Part shown: one piece after another, positions 1-7,974 of the stretch | Layout of the letters: every line of letters starts with the position of its first letter | How positions within the stretch are numbered: the stretch's first letter is position 1 | Source: Thiobacillus sp. | Lineage (GTDB): Bacteria > Pseudomonadota > Gammaproteobacteria > Burkholderiales > Thiobacillaceae | NCBI GenBank assembly: GCA_024235835.1 | Contig: JACKLQ010000001.1 | Coordinates: 1,587,533-1,651,532, forward strand | Direction: 5' to 3' | Length of the DNA: 64,000 bases | Translations under genes and position numbers: made by a program | The notes under the pieces: model-generated | What the model was told of the DNA's origin: nothing | The model's database searches: none | The model's input: only the letters and a program-made list of their open reading frames with translations

Positions 1-2435
1 AATTCCGCGAGCTGTGCCGGGAATACGCCGCCAGCCAGGTGGCGCGCCAGAAGGCGGACTTCATCCGCCTGGGGGTGCTGGGGGACTGGGACCACCCCTA
101 CCTCACCATGGATTACCGCTTCGAGGCGGACATCATCCGCGAGCTGGCCACCATCCAGGCCAACGGCCACCTGTACCTGGGCGCCAAGCCCGTGCACTGG
201 TGCGTGGACTGCGGCTCCGCCCTGGCCGAGGCCGAGGTGGAATACGAGGACAAGACCTCGCCGGCCATCGACGTGGCCTTCCCCGTGGCGGACGTGGCCG
301 ACCTGGCCGCCCGCCTGGGCATCCCCAATCTGGACATCCCGGCCTATGCCGTGATCTGGACCACCACGCCCTGGACCCTGCCCGCCAACCGCGCCGTGGC
401 GGTGCACGCGGACTTCGCCTACGACGTGATCCGCACCCCCAAGGGCCTGCTCATCCTGGCCCGGGACCTGGCGGAGGCCGCCATCAAGCGCTACGGCTTC
501 GAGACCGTGGAAACCGTGGCCCAGATCAAGGGCGCCGCCCTGGAGGGCCTGAAGCTCCAGCATCCTTTTTATGAGCATCAGGTGCCCGTGATCCTGGCGG
601 ACTTCGTCAGCCTGGAAGCCGGCGTGGGCCTGGTGCACATCGCCCCCGGCCACGGCCATGACGACTACATCGCCGGCCTGAAGTACGGCCTGGAGGTGGC
701 CAACCCCGTGGGCGGCGACGGCAAGTTCTACGCCGACACCCCCCTGGTGGGCGGCCAGTCCATCTGGGCCGGCAACAAGACCGTGATGGAGGAACTCAAG
801 GGCCGGGGCCACCTGCTGGCGGAGGAAAAGATCCAGCACAGCTATCCCCACTGCTGGCGCCACAAGACCCCCATCATCTTCCGCGCCACGCGCCAGTGGT
901 TCATCGGCATGGACAGGGAAGTGAAGGGGGAAGGGGGAAGGGGGAAAGGTCAAACCCTGCGCGACATGGCCATGAAGGCCGTTGAAGACACCGAGTTCTT
1001 CCCCGCCTGGGGCCGGGCCCGCCTGGAAGCCATGATGAAGGGCCGCCCGGACTGGTGCGTGTCCCGCCAGCGCAACTGGGGGGTACCCATCCCCTTCTTC
1101 ATCCACAAGACCACGGGGGAACTCCATCCCCGCACCACGGAACTGGTGGAAGCCGTGGCCCAGCGGGTGGAGCAGGCCGGCATCGAGGCCTGGTTCAGCC
1201 TGGACTCCAAGGAACTGCTGGGCGACGAAACGGACCAGTACGAGAAGGTAAAGGACACCCTGGACGTGTGGTTCGACTCCGGCGTCACCCACGCCTGCCT
1301 GCTGAAGGAGCGCGAGGGCCTCAAGCACCCCGCCGACCTGTACCTGGAAGGCTCGGACCAGCATCGCGGCTGGTTCCAGTCCAGCCTGCTCACGGGCTGC
1401 GCCACCGACGGCCACGCGCCCTACGAGGCCCTGCTGACCCACGGCTTCGTGGTGGACGGCAAGGGCATGAAGATGTCCAAGTCCAAGGGCAACGTGGTGG
1501 CGCCGCAAAAGGTGGCGGACACCCTGGGCGTGGACATCCTGCGCCTGTGGGTGGCCAGCACGGACTACTCCGGCGAACTGTCCATCTCCGACGAGATCCT
1601 CAAGCGGGTCACCGAGAGCTACCGCCGCATCCGCAACACCCTGCGCTTCCTGCTGGCCAACACCGCCGACTTCGACGCCGCGAAAGACATGCTGCCGGAA
1701 GGCGAGTGGCTGGAGATCGACCGCTACGCCCTGGCCCTCACCCGGCAGATGCAGGATGCCACCCTCAACGACTATCGCGTCTACAGTTTCCACACCGCCG
1801 TGCAGCGCCTGCACCACTTCTGCTCCGAGGACCTGGGGGCCTTCTACCTGGACATCCTCAAGGACCGGCTCTACACCACCGGCGCCAACAGCAAGCCCCG
1901 GCGCGCCGCCCAGAGCGCCCTGTGGCACATCCTCCAGACCCTGACCCGGCTCATGGCCCCCATCCTCTCCTTCACCGCCGAGGAGATCTGGGCTTTGCAG
2001 TGCAAGTCGGAAAGCGTGTTCCTGTCCCTGTGGCACGAACTGCCCCGCCAGCCTGGCGAGGATGACCTGCTGGCCCGCTGGAACCGCCTGCGGGAACTGC
2101 GGGTGCTGGCCCAGAAGCGCATCGAGGAGGTGCGCACGGAAGGCAAGGTGGGATCCTCCCTCCAGGCCGGCGTGAAGTACCTGGCCGACGGCACGGACCA
2201 TGACCTGCTGGCGGGCCTGGGGGACGACCTGCGCTTCGTGCTCATCACCTCCGCCGCCACGGTGGAGAAAGCCACGGGCGAAACCCGGGTGGAGGTAGAG
2301 GCCCTGGCCCACGACAAGTGCGAGCGCTGCTGGCATGTGCGCGACGACGTGAATGCCGATCCGGCCCATCCCGGCCTGTGCGGCCGCTGCGTCAGCAACC
2401 TCCATGGCGAAGGTGAAAAGCGCGACCATGCGTAA
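1..2435 (+). CDS. ileS: Isoleucyl-tRNA synthetase, 5' truncated by window edge
   Basis: Charges tRNA-Ile with isoleucine in the cytoplasm (class Ia synthetase). The reading frame is already open at base 3, so the N-terminus with the HIGH motif lies outside the window; about 810 of roughly 940 residues are visible. Seen: the editing (CP1) domain, the KMSKS loop near base 1470, the anticodon-binding region, and a C-terminal zinc finger with CxxC pairs (CERC near 2320 and CGRC near 2380). One oddity is a short in-frame insert at 921-950, made of three AAGGGGG heptamers, which adds about seven Gly/Lys/Arg-rich residues just after the QWFIGMD segment. The stop overlaps the lspA start by 8 bases, so the two are probably translationally coupled. 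Identification is secure. Confidence 0.97.
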   Translation, partial: FRELCREYAASQVARQKADFIRLGVLGDWDHPYLTMDYRFEADIIRELATIQANGHLYLGAKPVHWCVDCGSALAEAEVEYEDKTSPAIDVAFPVADVADLAARLGIPNLDIPAYAVIWTTTPWTLPANRAVAVHADFAYDVIRTPKGLLILARDLAEAAIKRYGFETVETVAQIKGAALEGLKLQHPFYEHQVPVILADFVSLEAGVGLVHIAPGHGHDDYIAGLKYGLEVANPVGGDGKFYADTPLVGGQSIWAGNKTVMEELKGRGHLLAEEKIQHSYPHCWRHKTPIIFRATRQWFIGMDREVKGEGGRGKGQTLRDMAMKAVEDTEFFPAWGRARLEAMMKGRPDWCVSRQRNWGVPIPFFIHKTTGELHPRTTELVEAVAQRVEQAGIEAWFSLDSKELLGDETDQYEKVKDTLDVWFDSGVTHACLLKEREGLKHPADLYLEGSDQHRGWFQSSLLTGCATDGHAPYEALLTHGFVVDGKGMKMSKSKGNVVAPQKVADTLGVDILRLWVASTDYSGELSISDEILKRVTESYRRIRNTLRFLLANTADFDAAKDMLPEGEWLEIDRYALALTRQMQDATLNDYRVYSFHTAVQRLHHFCSEDLGAFYLDILKDRLYTTGANSKPRRAAQSALWHILQTLTRLMAPILSFTAEEIWALQCKSESVFLSLWHELPRQPGEDDLLARWNRLRELRVLAQKRIEEVRTEGKVGSSLQAGVKYLADGTDHDLLAGLGDDLRFVLITSAATVEKATGETRVEVEALAHDKCERCWHVRDDVNADPAHPGLCGRCVSNLHGEGEKRDHA
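924..944. repeat. Heptamer tandem repeat AAGGGGG x3 inside ileS
   Basis: Three exact AAGGGGG units lie in tandem, followed by AAAGG. The total length is 21 bases, so the ileS frame is preserved. Similar period-7 runs occur at three other places in the window (24716, 28793, 36385). Confidence 0.85.
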
Positions 2436-2925
2436 GATCTTCGGCGACAACTCCCCCACCGGCCTGCGCTGGCTGTGGCTGGCCGGCCTGGCCCTGGTGC
2501 TGGACCAGCTCACCAAGGTGATGGTCATGGACAGCCTGGTGGCCTACCAGGACGTGATTCCCCTCACGGGCTTCTTCAACCTGGTGCACGTGCACAACAC
2601 CGGCGCCGCCTTCTCCCTGTTCGCCGACCAGGCAGGCTGGCAGCGGGCCTTCTTCGTGGTGCTGGCCAGCGTGGCCGCCGTGGTCATCGTCTACCTGCTG
2701 CGCCGCACCCGGGGCCAGCCCCTGTTCTGCGGCTCCCTGGCTCTGATCCTGGGGGGCGCCGTGGGCAACCTCGTCGACCGGGTGCTGTACGGCCACGTCA
2801 TCGACTTCCTGGATTTCTACGTGGGCGCCTGGCACTGGCCCGCCTTCAATGTGGCGGACTCCGCCATCACCGTCGGCGCGGCCCTGCTGATCTGGGACAG
2901 TTTCAGGAAAGGTAAATCCCGATGA
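2428..2925 (+). CDS. lspA: Lipoprotein signal peptidase (signal peptidase II)
   Basis: Inner-membrane aspartyl protease that removes the signal peptide from diacylglyceryl prolipoproteins. The 165-residue product has four predicted membrane segments and the family motifs: NTGAAFS near residue 57, the GNLVDR...DFLD block near 113-130 and FNVADSAITVG near 140. The last two carry the catalytic aspartates. I chose the ATG at 2428 (MRKIF) because it gives the usual length and overlaps the ileS stop by 8 bases. An in-frame ATG at 2404 would add eight residues. ileS-lspA-fkpB-ispH is a common proteobacterial order. Confidence 0.96.
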   Translation: MRKIFGDNSPTGLRWLWLAGLALVLDQLTKVMVMDSLVAYQDVIPLTGFFNLVHVHNTGAAFSLFADQAGWQRAFFVVLASVAAVVIVYLLRRTRGQPLFCGSLALILGGAVGNLVDRVLYGHVIDFLDFYVGAWHWPAFNVADSAITVGAALLIWDSFRKGKSR

Positions 2926-2954
2926 GGGTTTCGGACAGTCACGCGAAGAAACCC
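2926..2954. other. Small inverted repeat in lspA-fkpB gap
   Basis: GGGTTTC at 2926-2932 can pair with GAAACCC at 2948-2954, a 7-bp stem with a 15-base loop, directly after the lspA stop and just before the fkpB ribosome-binding region. There is no U-tract, so it is not a standard terminator. It may be chance or a processing/stability hairpin. Confidence 0.3.
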
Positions 2955-2968
2955 GCGAGGGTGCGCAC

Positions 2969-3403
2969 ATGAGCGGCCTGCGTCCCGGCGACCGGGTCAC
3001 CCTTCATTACCACCTTGCATGCAGCGGCGAGGAGGTAGTGAACACCTTCCCGGAAGGCCCAGAAACCTTCACCCTGGGTTCCGGGGAACTGGAAGGCCGC
3101 CTGGAAACCCTGCTGCTGGGCCTGACCGAAGGCCAGCATCTCACCTTCGACCTGGACCCCGGCGAGGCCTTCGGCCAGCGGGACGATCAACTCGTCCACA
3201 CCCTGGCCCGGGCCGACTTCCCCGCCGACATGGAACTGGAACCCGGCCACGGCGTCCAGTTCGACCTGCCCAACGGCCAGAGCATGATGGGCACGGTGCT
3301 GGAGGTCGGCGAGGATGCCGTGCAGGTGGATTTCAACCATCCCCTGGCCGGCCTGCCCGTCACCCTGGAAGTCCAGATCATCAGCATCGAACAGCCCCAA
3401 TGA
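2969..3403 (+). CDS. fkpB: FKBP-type peptidyl-prolyl isomerase, SlpA/FkpB family
   Basis: Predicted cytoplasmic peptidyl-prolyl cis-trans isomerase/chaperone of the SlyD/SlpA branch. The 144-residue product opens with the FKBP strand DRVTLHYHL, continues with FTLGSGEL, the GLTEGQ turn and PGEAFGQRD, and has the IF-domain insertion (about residues 70-120) before the closing strand VTLEVQIISI. It lacks the His-rich tail of SlyD, which supports SlpA/FkpB. The start ATG at 2969 is the only good choice. The stop overlaps the ispH start as ATGA, so it is coupled to ispH as in many proteobacteria. Confidence 0.93.
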   Translation: MSGLRPGDRVTLHYHLACSGEEVVNTFPEGPETFTLGSGELEGRLETLLLGLTEGQHLTFDLDPGEAFGQRDDQLVHTLARADFPADMELEPGHGVQFDLPNGQSMMGTVLEVGEDAVQVDFNHPLAGLPVTLEVQIISIEQPQ

Positions 3404-4329
3404 ACCAGACCATTCTTCTCGCCACCCCCCGGGGCTTCTGCGCCGGCGTGGACCGGGCCATCGCCATCGTCGAACAGGCCCTGAAAAAGTTCGGCGCCCC
3501 CATCTACGTGCGCCATGAAGTCGTGCACAACAAGTTCGTGGTGGACGACCTGAAGGCCAAGGGCGCCATCTTCATCGAGGACATGAACGACGTCCCCCCC
3601 GGCGCCACCCTCATCTACAGCGCCCACGGCGTCCCCCTGTCCGTGCGGCATGATGCCGAGGCCCGGGGCCTGACCGTCTTCGACGCCACCTGCCCCCTGG
3701 TCACCAAGGTGCACGTGGAAGTGAAGAAGATGCGGGAATCGGGCCTGGAAATCGTCATGATCGGCCACAAGGGCCATCCCGAGGTGGAAGGCACCATGGG
3801 CCAGTCCGACACGGGCATGTACCTGGTGGAAGACGAGGCCGACGTGGCCACCCTCCAGGTGCAGGATGCGGACAATCTGGCCTATGTCACTCAGACCACC
3901 CTGTCCGTGGACGACGCCGCCCGGGTGGTCAACGCCCTCAAGGCCCGTTTTCCCCACATCCGCGGTCCCAAGAAGGACGACATCTGCTATGCCACCCAGA
4001 ACCGCCAGGACGCGGTGAAGAAGCTCTCCGCCGAATGCGACCTGGTGCTGGTGGTGGGCTCGCCCAATTCCTCCAACTCCACCCGCTTGCGGGAGGTGGC
4101 ACGGAATATCGGTCTGGATGCCCATATGGTGGACAACGCGGGGCAGATCGACCCAGCGTGGCTGGCAGGCAAGCAGCGGATCGGCATCACCGCCGGAGCC
4201 TCGGCGCCGGAGGTTCTGGTGGAGGGGGTGGTGGCCCGTTTGAAAGAGCTGGGCGCTGATTCCGTCATGCCGTTGGAGGGGATTGAGGAGAAAGTGAATT
4301 TCCCCTTGCCAAGGGCGTTGGTGGACTGA
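3400..4329 (+). CDS. ispH: 4-hydroxy-3-methylbut-2-enyl diphosphate reductase
   Basis: Last step of the MEP isoprenoid pathway: a [4Fe-4S] enzyme converting HMBPP to IPP and DMAPP. The 309-residue product has the three cluster-binding cysteines at about residues 14 (RGFCAGV), 98 (ATCPLVTK) and 197 (DDICYATQ). It also has the proton-relay segment HPEVEGTMGQ and the NSSNS phosphate-binding motif (about residues 224-228). The start ATG overlaps the fkpB stop by four bases. Full length and clearly intact. It converges on proB. Confidence 0.97.
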   Translation: MNQTILLATPRGFCAGVDRAIAIVEQALKKFGAPIYVRHEVVHNKFVVDDLKAKGAIFIEDMNDVPPGATLIYSAHGVPLSVRHDAEARGLTVFDATCPLVTKVHVEVKKMRESGLEIVMIGHKGHPEVEGTMGQSDTGMYLVEDEADVATLQVQDADNLAYVTQTTLSVDDAARVVNALKARFPHIRGPKKDDICYATQNRQDAVKKLSAECDLVLVVGSPNSSNSTRLREVARNIGLDAHMVDNAGQIDPAWLAGKQRIGITAGASAPEVLVEGVVARLKELGADSVMPLEGIEEKVNFPLPRALVD

Positions 4330-4330
4330 G

Positions 4331-4360
4331 TTTTTTTTCTCCCCCCTTTGAGAAAGGGGG
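4331..4360. terminator. Hairpin between convergent ispH and proB
   Basis: CCCCCTTT at 4342-4349 pairs with AAAGGGGG at 4353-4360 (8-bp stem, GAG loop). A run of eight T lies at 4331-4338, before the stem on the plus strand, so the U-tract is on the wrong side for either transcript. Its position between two convergent genes suggests a transcription-ending role, but it is not a canonical intrinsic terminator. Confidence 0.4.
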
Positions 4361-4371
4361 AATGAAAACCC

Positions 4372-5493
4372 TCAGAGCAGCACCAGGTTATCCCGGTGGA
4401 TCAGTTCCGGTTCATCCACATACCCCAGGATGCCTTCAATCTCACTGGAAGCATGCCGCGCAATCCGCCGCGCCTCGTCGGAAGAGTAGTTCACCAGCCC
4501 CCGGGCCAGATCCCGCCCCGAGCCATCGACACAGCCCACCACGTCGCCACGCTGGAACTTCCCCTTCACCTCCACCACGCCGATGGACAGCAGGCTCTTG
4601 CCCCCTTCCCGCAGGGCCTTGGCCGCCCCGTCATCCAGCACCAGCCTGCCCCCCACCTGCAGGTGATCGGCCAGCCACTGGCGGCGGGCGGCGAGGGGCT
4701 CCTGGCGGGCGATGAGATGGGTGCCCAGGGCCTCGCCCGAGGCCAGGCGGGCCAGCACGTCCTGCTCCCGGCCACTGACGATGACCGTGTGGGCGCCGCT
4801 GCGGGCGGCCCGCCTGGCGGCCAGGACCTTGGTGAGCATGCCGCCGGTGCCCACGCTGGAGCCGGCGCCGCCGGCCATTTCCTCCAGCTTGGGGTCGCCG
4901 GCCATGGCTTCGCGCACGAATTCCGCCTCCGGATGCTTGCGGGGATCGGCGGTGTAGAGGCCCCGCTGGTCGGTGAGGATGATGAGGGCGTCCGCCTCGA
5001 TAAGATTGGCCACCAGGGCACCCAGGGTATCGTTGTCTCCCACCTTGATCTCATCGGTGGTAACCGTGTCATTCTCGTTGATGATGGGTACCACCTTCAG
5101 CTCCAGCAGGCGGCGCAGGGTGGTACGGGCGTTGAGGTAGCGCTCCCGGTCCGCCAGGTCGGCATGGGTGAGTAGTATCTGGGCGGTGTGGAGGCCGTGC
5201 TCGCGGAAACTGCGCTCGTAGGCCTCCACCAGTCCCATCTGGCCCACGGCGGCGGCGGCCTGGAGTTCATTCAGGGCCTTGGGTCGTCTGGGCCAGCCCA
5301 GGCGCTGCATGCCCTCGGCGATGGCGCCGCTGGAGACAAGGACGATCTCCTTGCCCAAGTGGGTGAGCTTGGCAATCTGCTCGGACCACAGGGCCAGGCG
5401 GGCATGGTCCAGACCCCGGCCGTCGTTGGTGACCAGGGCGCTGCCCACCTTCACCACCAGGCGTCCGGCACCGGCGATGACGGACTGGTTCAT
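4372..5493 (-). CDS. proB: Glutamate 5-kinase
   Basis: First step of proline synthesis: ATP-dependent phosphorylation of glutamate. The 373-residue product has an amino-acid kinase domain (about 1-260; RLVVKVGSALVT start, VLVSSGAIAEG, NENDTV, GDNDTLGALVA, TDQRGLYTADP, GTGGMLTKV) followed by a PUA domain (about 280-360). That is the usual two-domain form, often feedback-inhibited by proline. The start overlaps the obgE stop by four bases. It is last in the rplU-rpmA-obgE-proB run. No proA is seen nearby. Confidence 0.96.
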   Translation of the reverse strand: MNQSVIAGAGRLVVKVGSALVTNDGRGLDHARLALWSEQIAKLTHLGKEIVLVSSGAIAEGMQRLGWPRRPKALNELQAAAAVGQMGLVEAYERSFREHGLHTAQILLTHADLADRERYLNARTTLRRLLELKVVPIINENDTVTTDEIKVGDNDTLGALVANLIEADALIILTDQRGLYTADPRKHPEAEFVREAMAGDPKLEEMAGGAGSSVGTGGMLTKVLAARRAARSGAHTVIVSGREQDVLARLASGEALGTHLIARQEPLAARRQWLADHLQVGGRLVLDDGAAKALREGGKSLLSIGVVEVKGKFQRGDVVGCVDGSGRDLARGLVNYSSDEARRIARHASSEIEGILGYVDEPELIHRDNLVLL

Positions 5494-6614
5494 TCCGTGG
5501 AGTCCTCGCTGAAGGAAACGCCGGAGCGCCCCAAGTATTCTTGCCCCCCTCGGGGGGCGGAAGCGGCCAAGACGTTTCCTGGGGGCTCTGCCACATCCGC
5601 GCGGCGCTCGGCGTCCAGGTGATCCATGATGGCGAAAACCAGGGGCTGGCAGCCGTCGCCGCTGATGGCGGAGATGGCGAAGACGGGGCCTGTCCAGCCG
5701 TAATCCTGGATGAAGGCGGCGATGCGCTTGGCACGTTCACCCACGTCGATCAAATCCGTCTTGTTCAGCACCAGCCAGCGGGGCTTGAGGTAAAGGCCTT
5801 CGTCGTACTTGCGCAGCTCTTCCACAATGGCCTGGGCCTCGCGCACCGGGTCGGTGTCCGGGTTGAAGGGGGCCAGGTCCACCAGATGCAGCAGCAGTCG
5901 GGTGCGGGCCAGGTGGCGCAGGAACTGGTGGCCCAGACCGGCGCCCTCGGCGGCGCCTTCGATGAGGCCGGGGATGTCGGCCACCACGAAGCTGCGCTCG
6001 CTGTCCACACGCACCACCCCCAGGTTGGGATGCAGTGTAGTGAAGGGATAGTCGGCCACCTTGGGCTTGGCGGCGGACACCGAGCGGATGAAGGTGGACT
6101 TGCCCGCGTTGGGCATACCCAAAAGGCCCACGTCCGCCAGCACCTTCAGTTCCAGATGCAGGCGGCGCTTTTCGCCTTCCTCACCCGGGGTGCATTGGCG
6201 CGGCGCCCGGTTGGTGCTGGATTTGAAGTGGAGATTGCCCAGGCCGCCCTGGCCGCCCTTGGCCACCCGGGCCTTCTGGCCATCACGGGCCAGGTCCGCC
6301 AGGAGTTCGCCGGTGTCGTCGTCCTGCACAACGGTACCCACGGGCACTCGCAGGACGATGTCATCGGCGCCCTTGCCGTAGCAGTCGGAGCCCCGGCCAC
6401 CTTCGCCGTTGCGGGCCTTGAAGTGCCGCGTGTAGCGGTATTCCACCAGGGTGTTGATGTTGCGGTCGGCCACCAGCCAGACGCTGCCGCCCCGGCCACC
6501 GTCGCCCCCGTCCGGCCCCCCCATGGGGATGAATTTCTCCCGCCGGAAGGAAGCGCAGCCGTTGCCACCGTTGCCGGCGGCCACGTCAATGCGGACTTCG
6601 TCGATGAATTTCAT
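5490..6614 (-). CDS. obgE: Obg-family GTPase involved in ribosome assembly
   Basis: Essential GTPase that binds the 50S subunit and links ribosome maturation to growth and the stringent response. The 374-residue product has a glycine-rich Obg fold (about 1-158, many GGDGG/GNGGNG turns) and a G domain with GMPNAGKS (G1), DIPG (G3), NKTD (G4) and a SAISG-type G5. The ATG gives MKFIDEVRI, the canonical N-terminus. The last roughly 35 residues are not conserved Obg sequence. Part of this tail is translated from a palindromic, REP-like DNA element (see 5543-5586). A terminator-like hairpin separates it from rpmA. Confidence 0.96.
   Translation of the reverse strand: MKFIDEVRIDVAAGNGGNGCASFRREKFIPMGGPDGGDGGRGGSVWLVADRNINTLVEYRYTRHFKARNGEGGRGSDCYGKGADDIVLRVPVGTVVQDDDTGELLADLARDGQKARVAKGGQGGLGNLHFKSSTNRAPRQCTPGEEGEKRRLHLELKVLADVGLLGMPNAGKSTFIRSVSAAKPKVADYPFTTLHPNLGVVRVDSERSFVVADIPGLIEGAAEGAGLGHQFLRHLARTRLLLHLVDLAPFNPDTDPVREAQAIVEELRKYDEGLYLKPRWLVLNKTDLIDVGERAKRIAAFIQDYGWTGPVFAISAISGDGCQPLVFAIMDHLDAERRADVAEPPGNVLAASAPRGGQEYLGRSGVSFSEDSTE
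5543..5586. repeat. REP-like nested palindrome within obgE 3' end
   Basis: GCCCCCCTCGGGGGGC (5543-5558) is a near-perfect palindrome. It is followed by GGAA (5559-5562), which can pair with TTCC (5576-5579), and by GGGGGC (5581-5586), which can pair with the opening GCCCCC. This nested layout resembles repetitive extragenic palindromes common at betaproteobacterial gene ends. Here it lies inside the coding sequence and specifies part of the ObgE tail. Copy number elsewhere is unknown. Confidence 0.5.
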
Positions 6615-6639
6615 GGGCTTGTGTCTTGGGCCAGAAACT

Positions 6640-6665
6640 AAAAAGCCCTATCCGGAGATAGGGCT
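6640..6665 (-). terminator. Intrinsic terminator after rpmA
   Basis: AGCCCTATC (6644-6652) and GATAGGGCT (6657-6665) form a perfect 9-bp stem with a four-base loop. On the minus strand it is followed by TTTTT. This is a canonical rho-independent terminator for the rplU-rpmA transcript. Because obgE lies only about 25 bases further on, it may act as an attenuator between ribosomal-protein genes and obgE-proB. Confidence 0.85.
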
Positions 6666-6686
6666 CTCTGGTGCAACCCGGCGTGC

Positions 6687-6950
6687 TTAGGCGGAGACCG
6701 GGATCACGCTGACGGTGCGGCGCTTCTTCTCGCCCTTGACGGCGAACACGACCACGCCATCCACCTTGGCGAACAGGGTGTAGTCCTTGCCCACGCCCAC
6801 GTTGGTGCCGGGGTGGAACTGGGTGCCGCGCTGACGCACCAGGATGTTGCCGGCGGGCACGAACTGGCCGCCGTAGCGTTTCACGCCCAGGCGTTTGGAT
6901 TCTGAGTCGCGACCGTTACGGGAACTGCCGCCTGCTTTTTTGTGTGCCAT
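6687..6950 (-). CDS. rpmA: 50S ribosomal protein L27
   Basis: Structural protein of the large subunit whose N-terminal arm reaches the peptidyl-transferase centre. The 87-residue product begins MAHKKAGGSSRNGRDSESKR and contains GVKRYGGQFVPAG and RQRGTQFHPG, all diagnostic of L27. There is no N-terminal cleavable extension as in Firmicutes. It lies 17 bases downstream of rplU on the same strand and ends at a strong terminator hairpin. Confidence 0.98.
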   Translation of the reverse strand: MAHKKAGGSSRNGRDSESKRLGVKRYGGQFVPAGNILVRQRGTQFHPGTNVGVGKDYTLFAKVDGVVVFAVKGEKKRRTVSVIPVSA

Positions 6951-6967
6951 GGTTCTCTACTCCTAGA

Positions 6968-7279
6968 TCAGGCAGAAATACCGTCGATGCGGATTTCCGT
7001 GTAGTTCTGACGGTGCCCCTGGGTCTTGCGATAATGCTTGCGGCGGCGCATCTTGAAAATCATGACCTTGTCGTGACGGCCATGGGCCAGCACGGTGGCC
7101 TTCACGGAAGCGCCGGCCAGCAGGGGAGTACCCACCTTGATGCTGTCGCCGTCTGCCACCATCAGCACGTCCTTGATTTCCACTTCACCGCCGACGTCCA
7201 CGGGCAGGCTTTCCACCTTGAGTTTGCCGCCGGCGGATACCTTGTATTGCTTGCCACCGGTCTTGATAACAGCGTACAT
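6968..7279 (-). CDS. rplU: 50S ribosomal protein L21
   Basis: 23S rRNA-binding protein of the large subunit. The 103-residue product opens MYAVIKTGGKQYKV and ends with the basic block KMRRRKHYRKTQGHRQNYTEI, the L21 signature. It is first gene of the rplU-rpmA-obgE-proB run. A good sigma-70 promoter lies 40-68 bases upstream (7319-7347, minus strand). Confidence 0.98.
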   Translation of the reverse strand: MYAVIKTGGKQYKVSAGGKLKVESLPVDVGGEVEIKDVLMVADGDSIKVGTPLLAGASVKATVLAHGRHDKVMIFKMRRRKHYRKTQGHRQNYTEIRIDGISA

Positions 7280-7318
7280 GCCTGTCTCCAGTTACTGGGT
7301 CGATTCGGAAAACGTGGC

Positions 7319-7347
7319 ATTCTATGCGAAGCCTTTTCTGTTTGCAA
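7319..7347 (-). promoter_or_regulatory. Sigma-70 promoter for rplU operon
   Basis: On the minus strand TTGCAA (7347-7342) is followed after exactly 17 bases by TAGAAT (7324-7319). This matches 4/6 and 5/6 of the -35 and -10 consensus. It sits about 40 bases before the rplU ATG. It is the only good promoter match in the 131-base divergent gap. Confidence 0.65.
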
Positions 7348-7410
7348 TCAATGCACATCCCCCAGGCAAGCTTTGGTATATATAGGGGCATTCGAGCCCC
7401 TTGGAAACCC

Positions 7411-7974
7411 GTGGCCACCAACCTGGAGATCGACCATTTCCTGGCGGAAGTGGAACGGCGAGCCTACAAGCACGCCCTGTACGCCATCCACGACCACCAC
7501 GCCGCCCTGGACGTGGTGCAGAACGCCATGATGAAGCTGGTGGAACGTTATTCTGAGAAAACGGTCCAGGAACTGCCCATGCTGTTCCAGCGCATCCTGC
7601 AGAACGCCATCCACGACCATTTTCGCCGGGCAAAGGTGCGTGACTACTGGGTGAAACTGGTGTCGCCCTTGCGGGAAAAGGACGATGACAATACGGAAAC
7701 CCTGGAGAGCCTGGCAGCCGGTGCCGAGGATTATTCCTCGCCCTCCCCAGAGCAAACCGCCGTGGAAAACCAGCACCTGGCCCTGATCGAGCAGGCCATT
7801 AGCGAGCTTCCCGCGCGTCAACGGGAAGCCTTTCTGTTGCGTTACTGGGAAGGGATGGATGTGGCGGAAACCGCCGAAATCATGGGTTGCAGCCAAGGCA
7901 GTGTGAAAACCCACAGTTTCCGCGCCGTCAACGCCCTGGCCCAAAAGCTGAAGGAAATGGGCATCGCGCCATGA
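7411..7974 (+). CDS. ECF-type RNA polymerase sigma factor (DUF3619-linked)
   Basis: Alternative sigma factor, about 187 residues. Region 2 (about 15-75) includes HAALDVVQNAMMKLVERY and FQRILQNAIHDHFRR. Region 4 (about 125-175) is a helix-turn-helix with LPARQREAFLLRYWEGMDVAETAEIMGCSQ split by the recognition helix GSVKTH. I chose the GTG at 7411 because it begins just before the conserved part; the frame is open further upstream. A stem AGGGGC/GCCCCT (7384-7401) lies immediately before it. The stop overlaps the next gene (DUF3619) as ATGA. Sigma + DUF3619 + DUF3106 + RDD is a recurrent betaproteobacterial cluster; the regulon is unknown. Confidence 0.88.
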   Translation: MATNLEIDHFLAEVERRAYKHALYAIHDHHAALDVVQNAMMKLVERYSEKTVQELPMLFQRILQNAIHDHFRRAKVRDYWVKLVSPLREKDDDNTETLESLAAGAEDYSSPSPEQTAVENQHLALIEQAISELPARQREAFLLRYWEGMDVAETAEIMGCSQGSVKTHSFRAVNALAQKLKEMGIAP

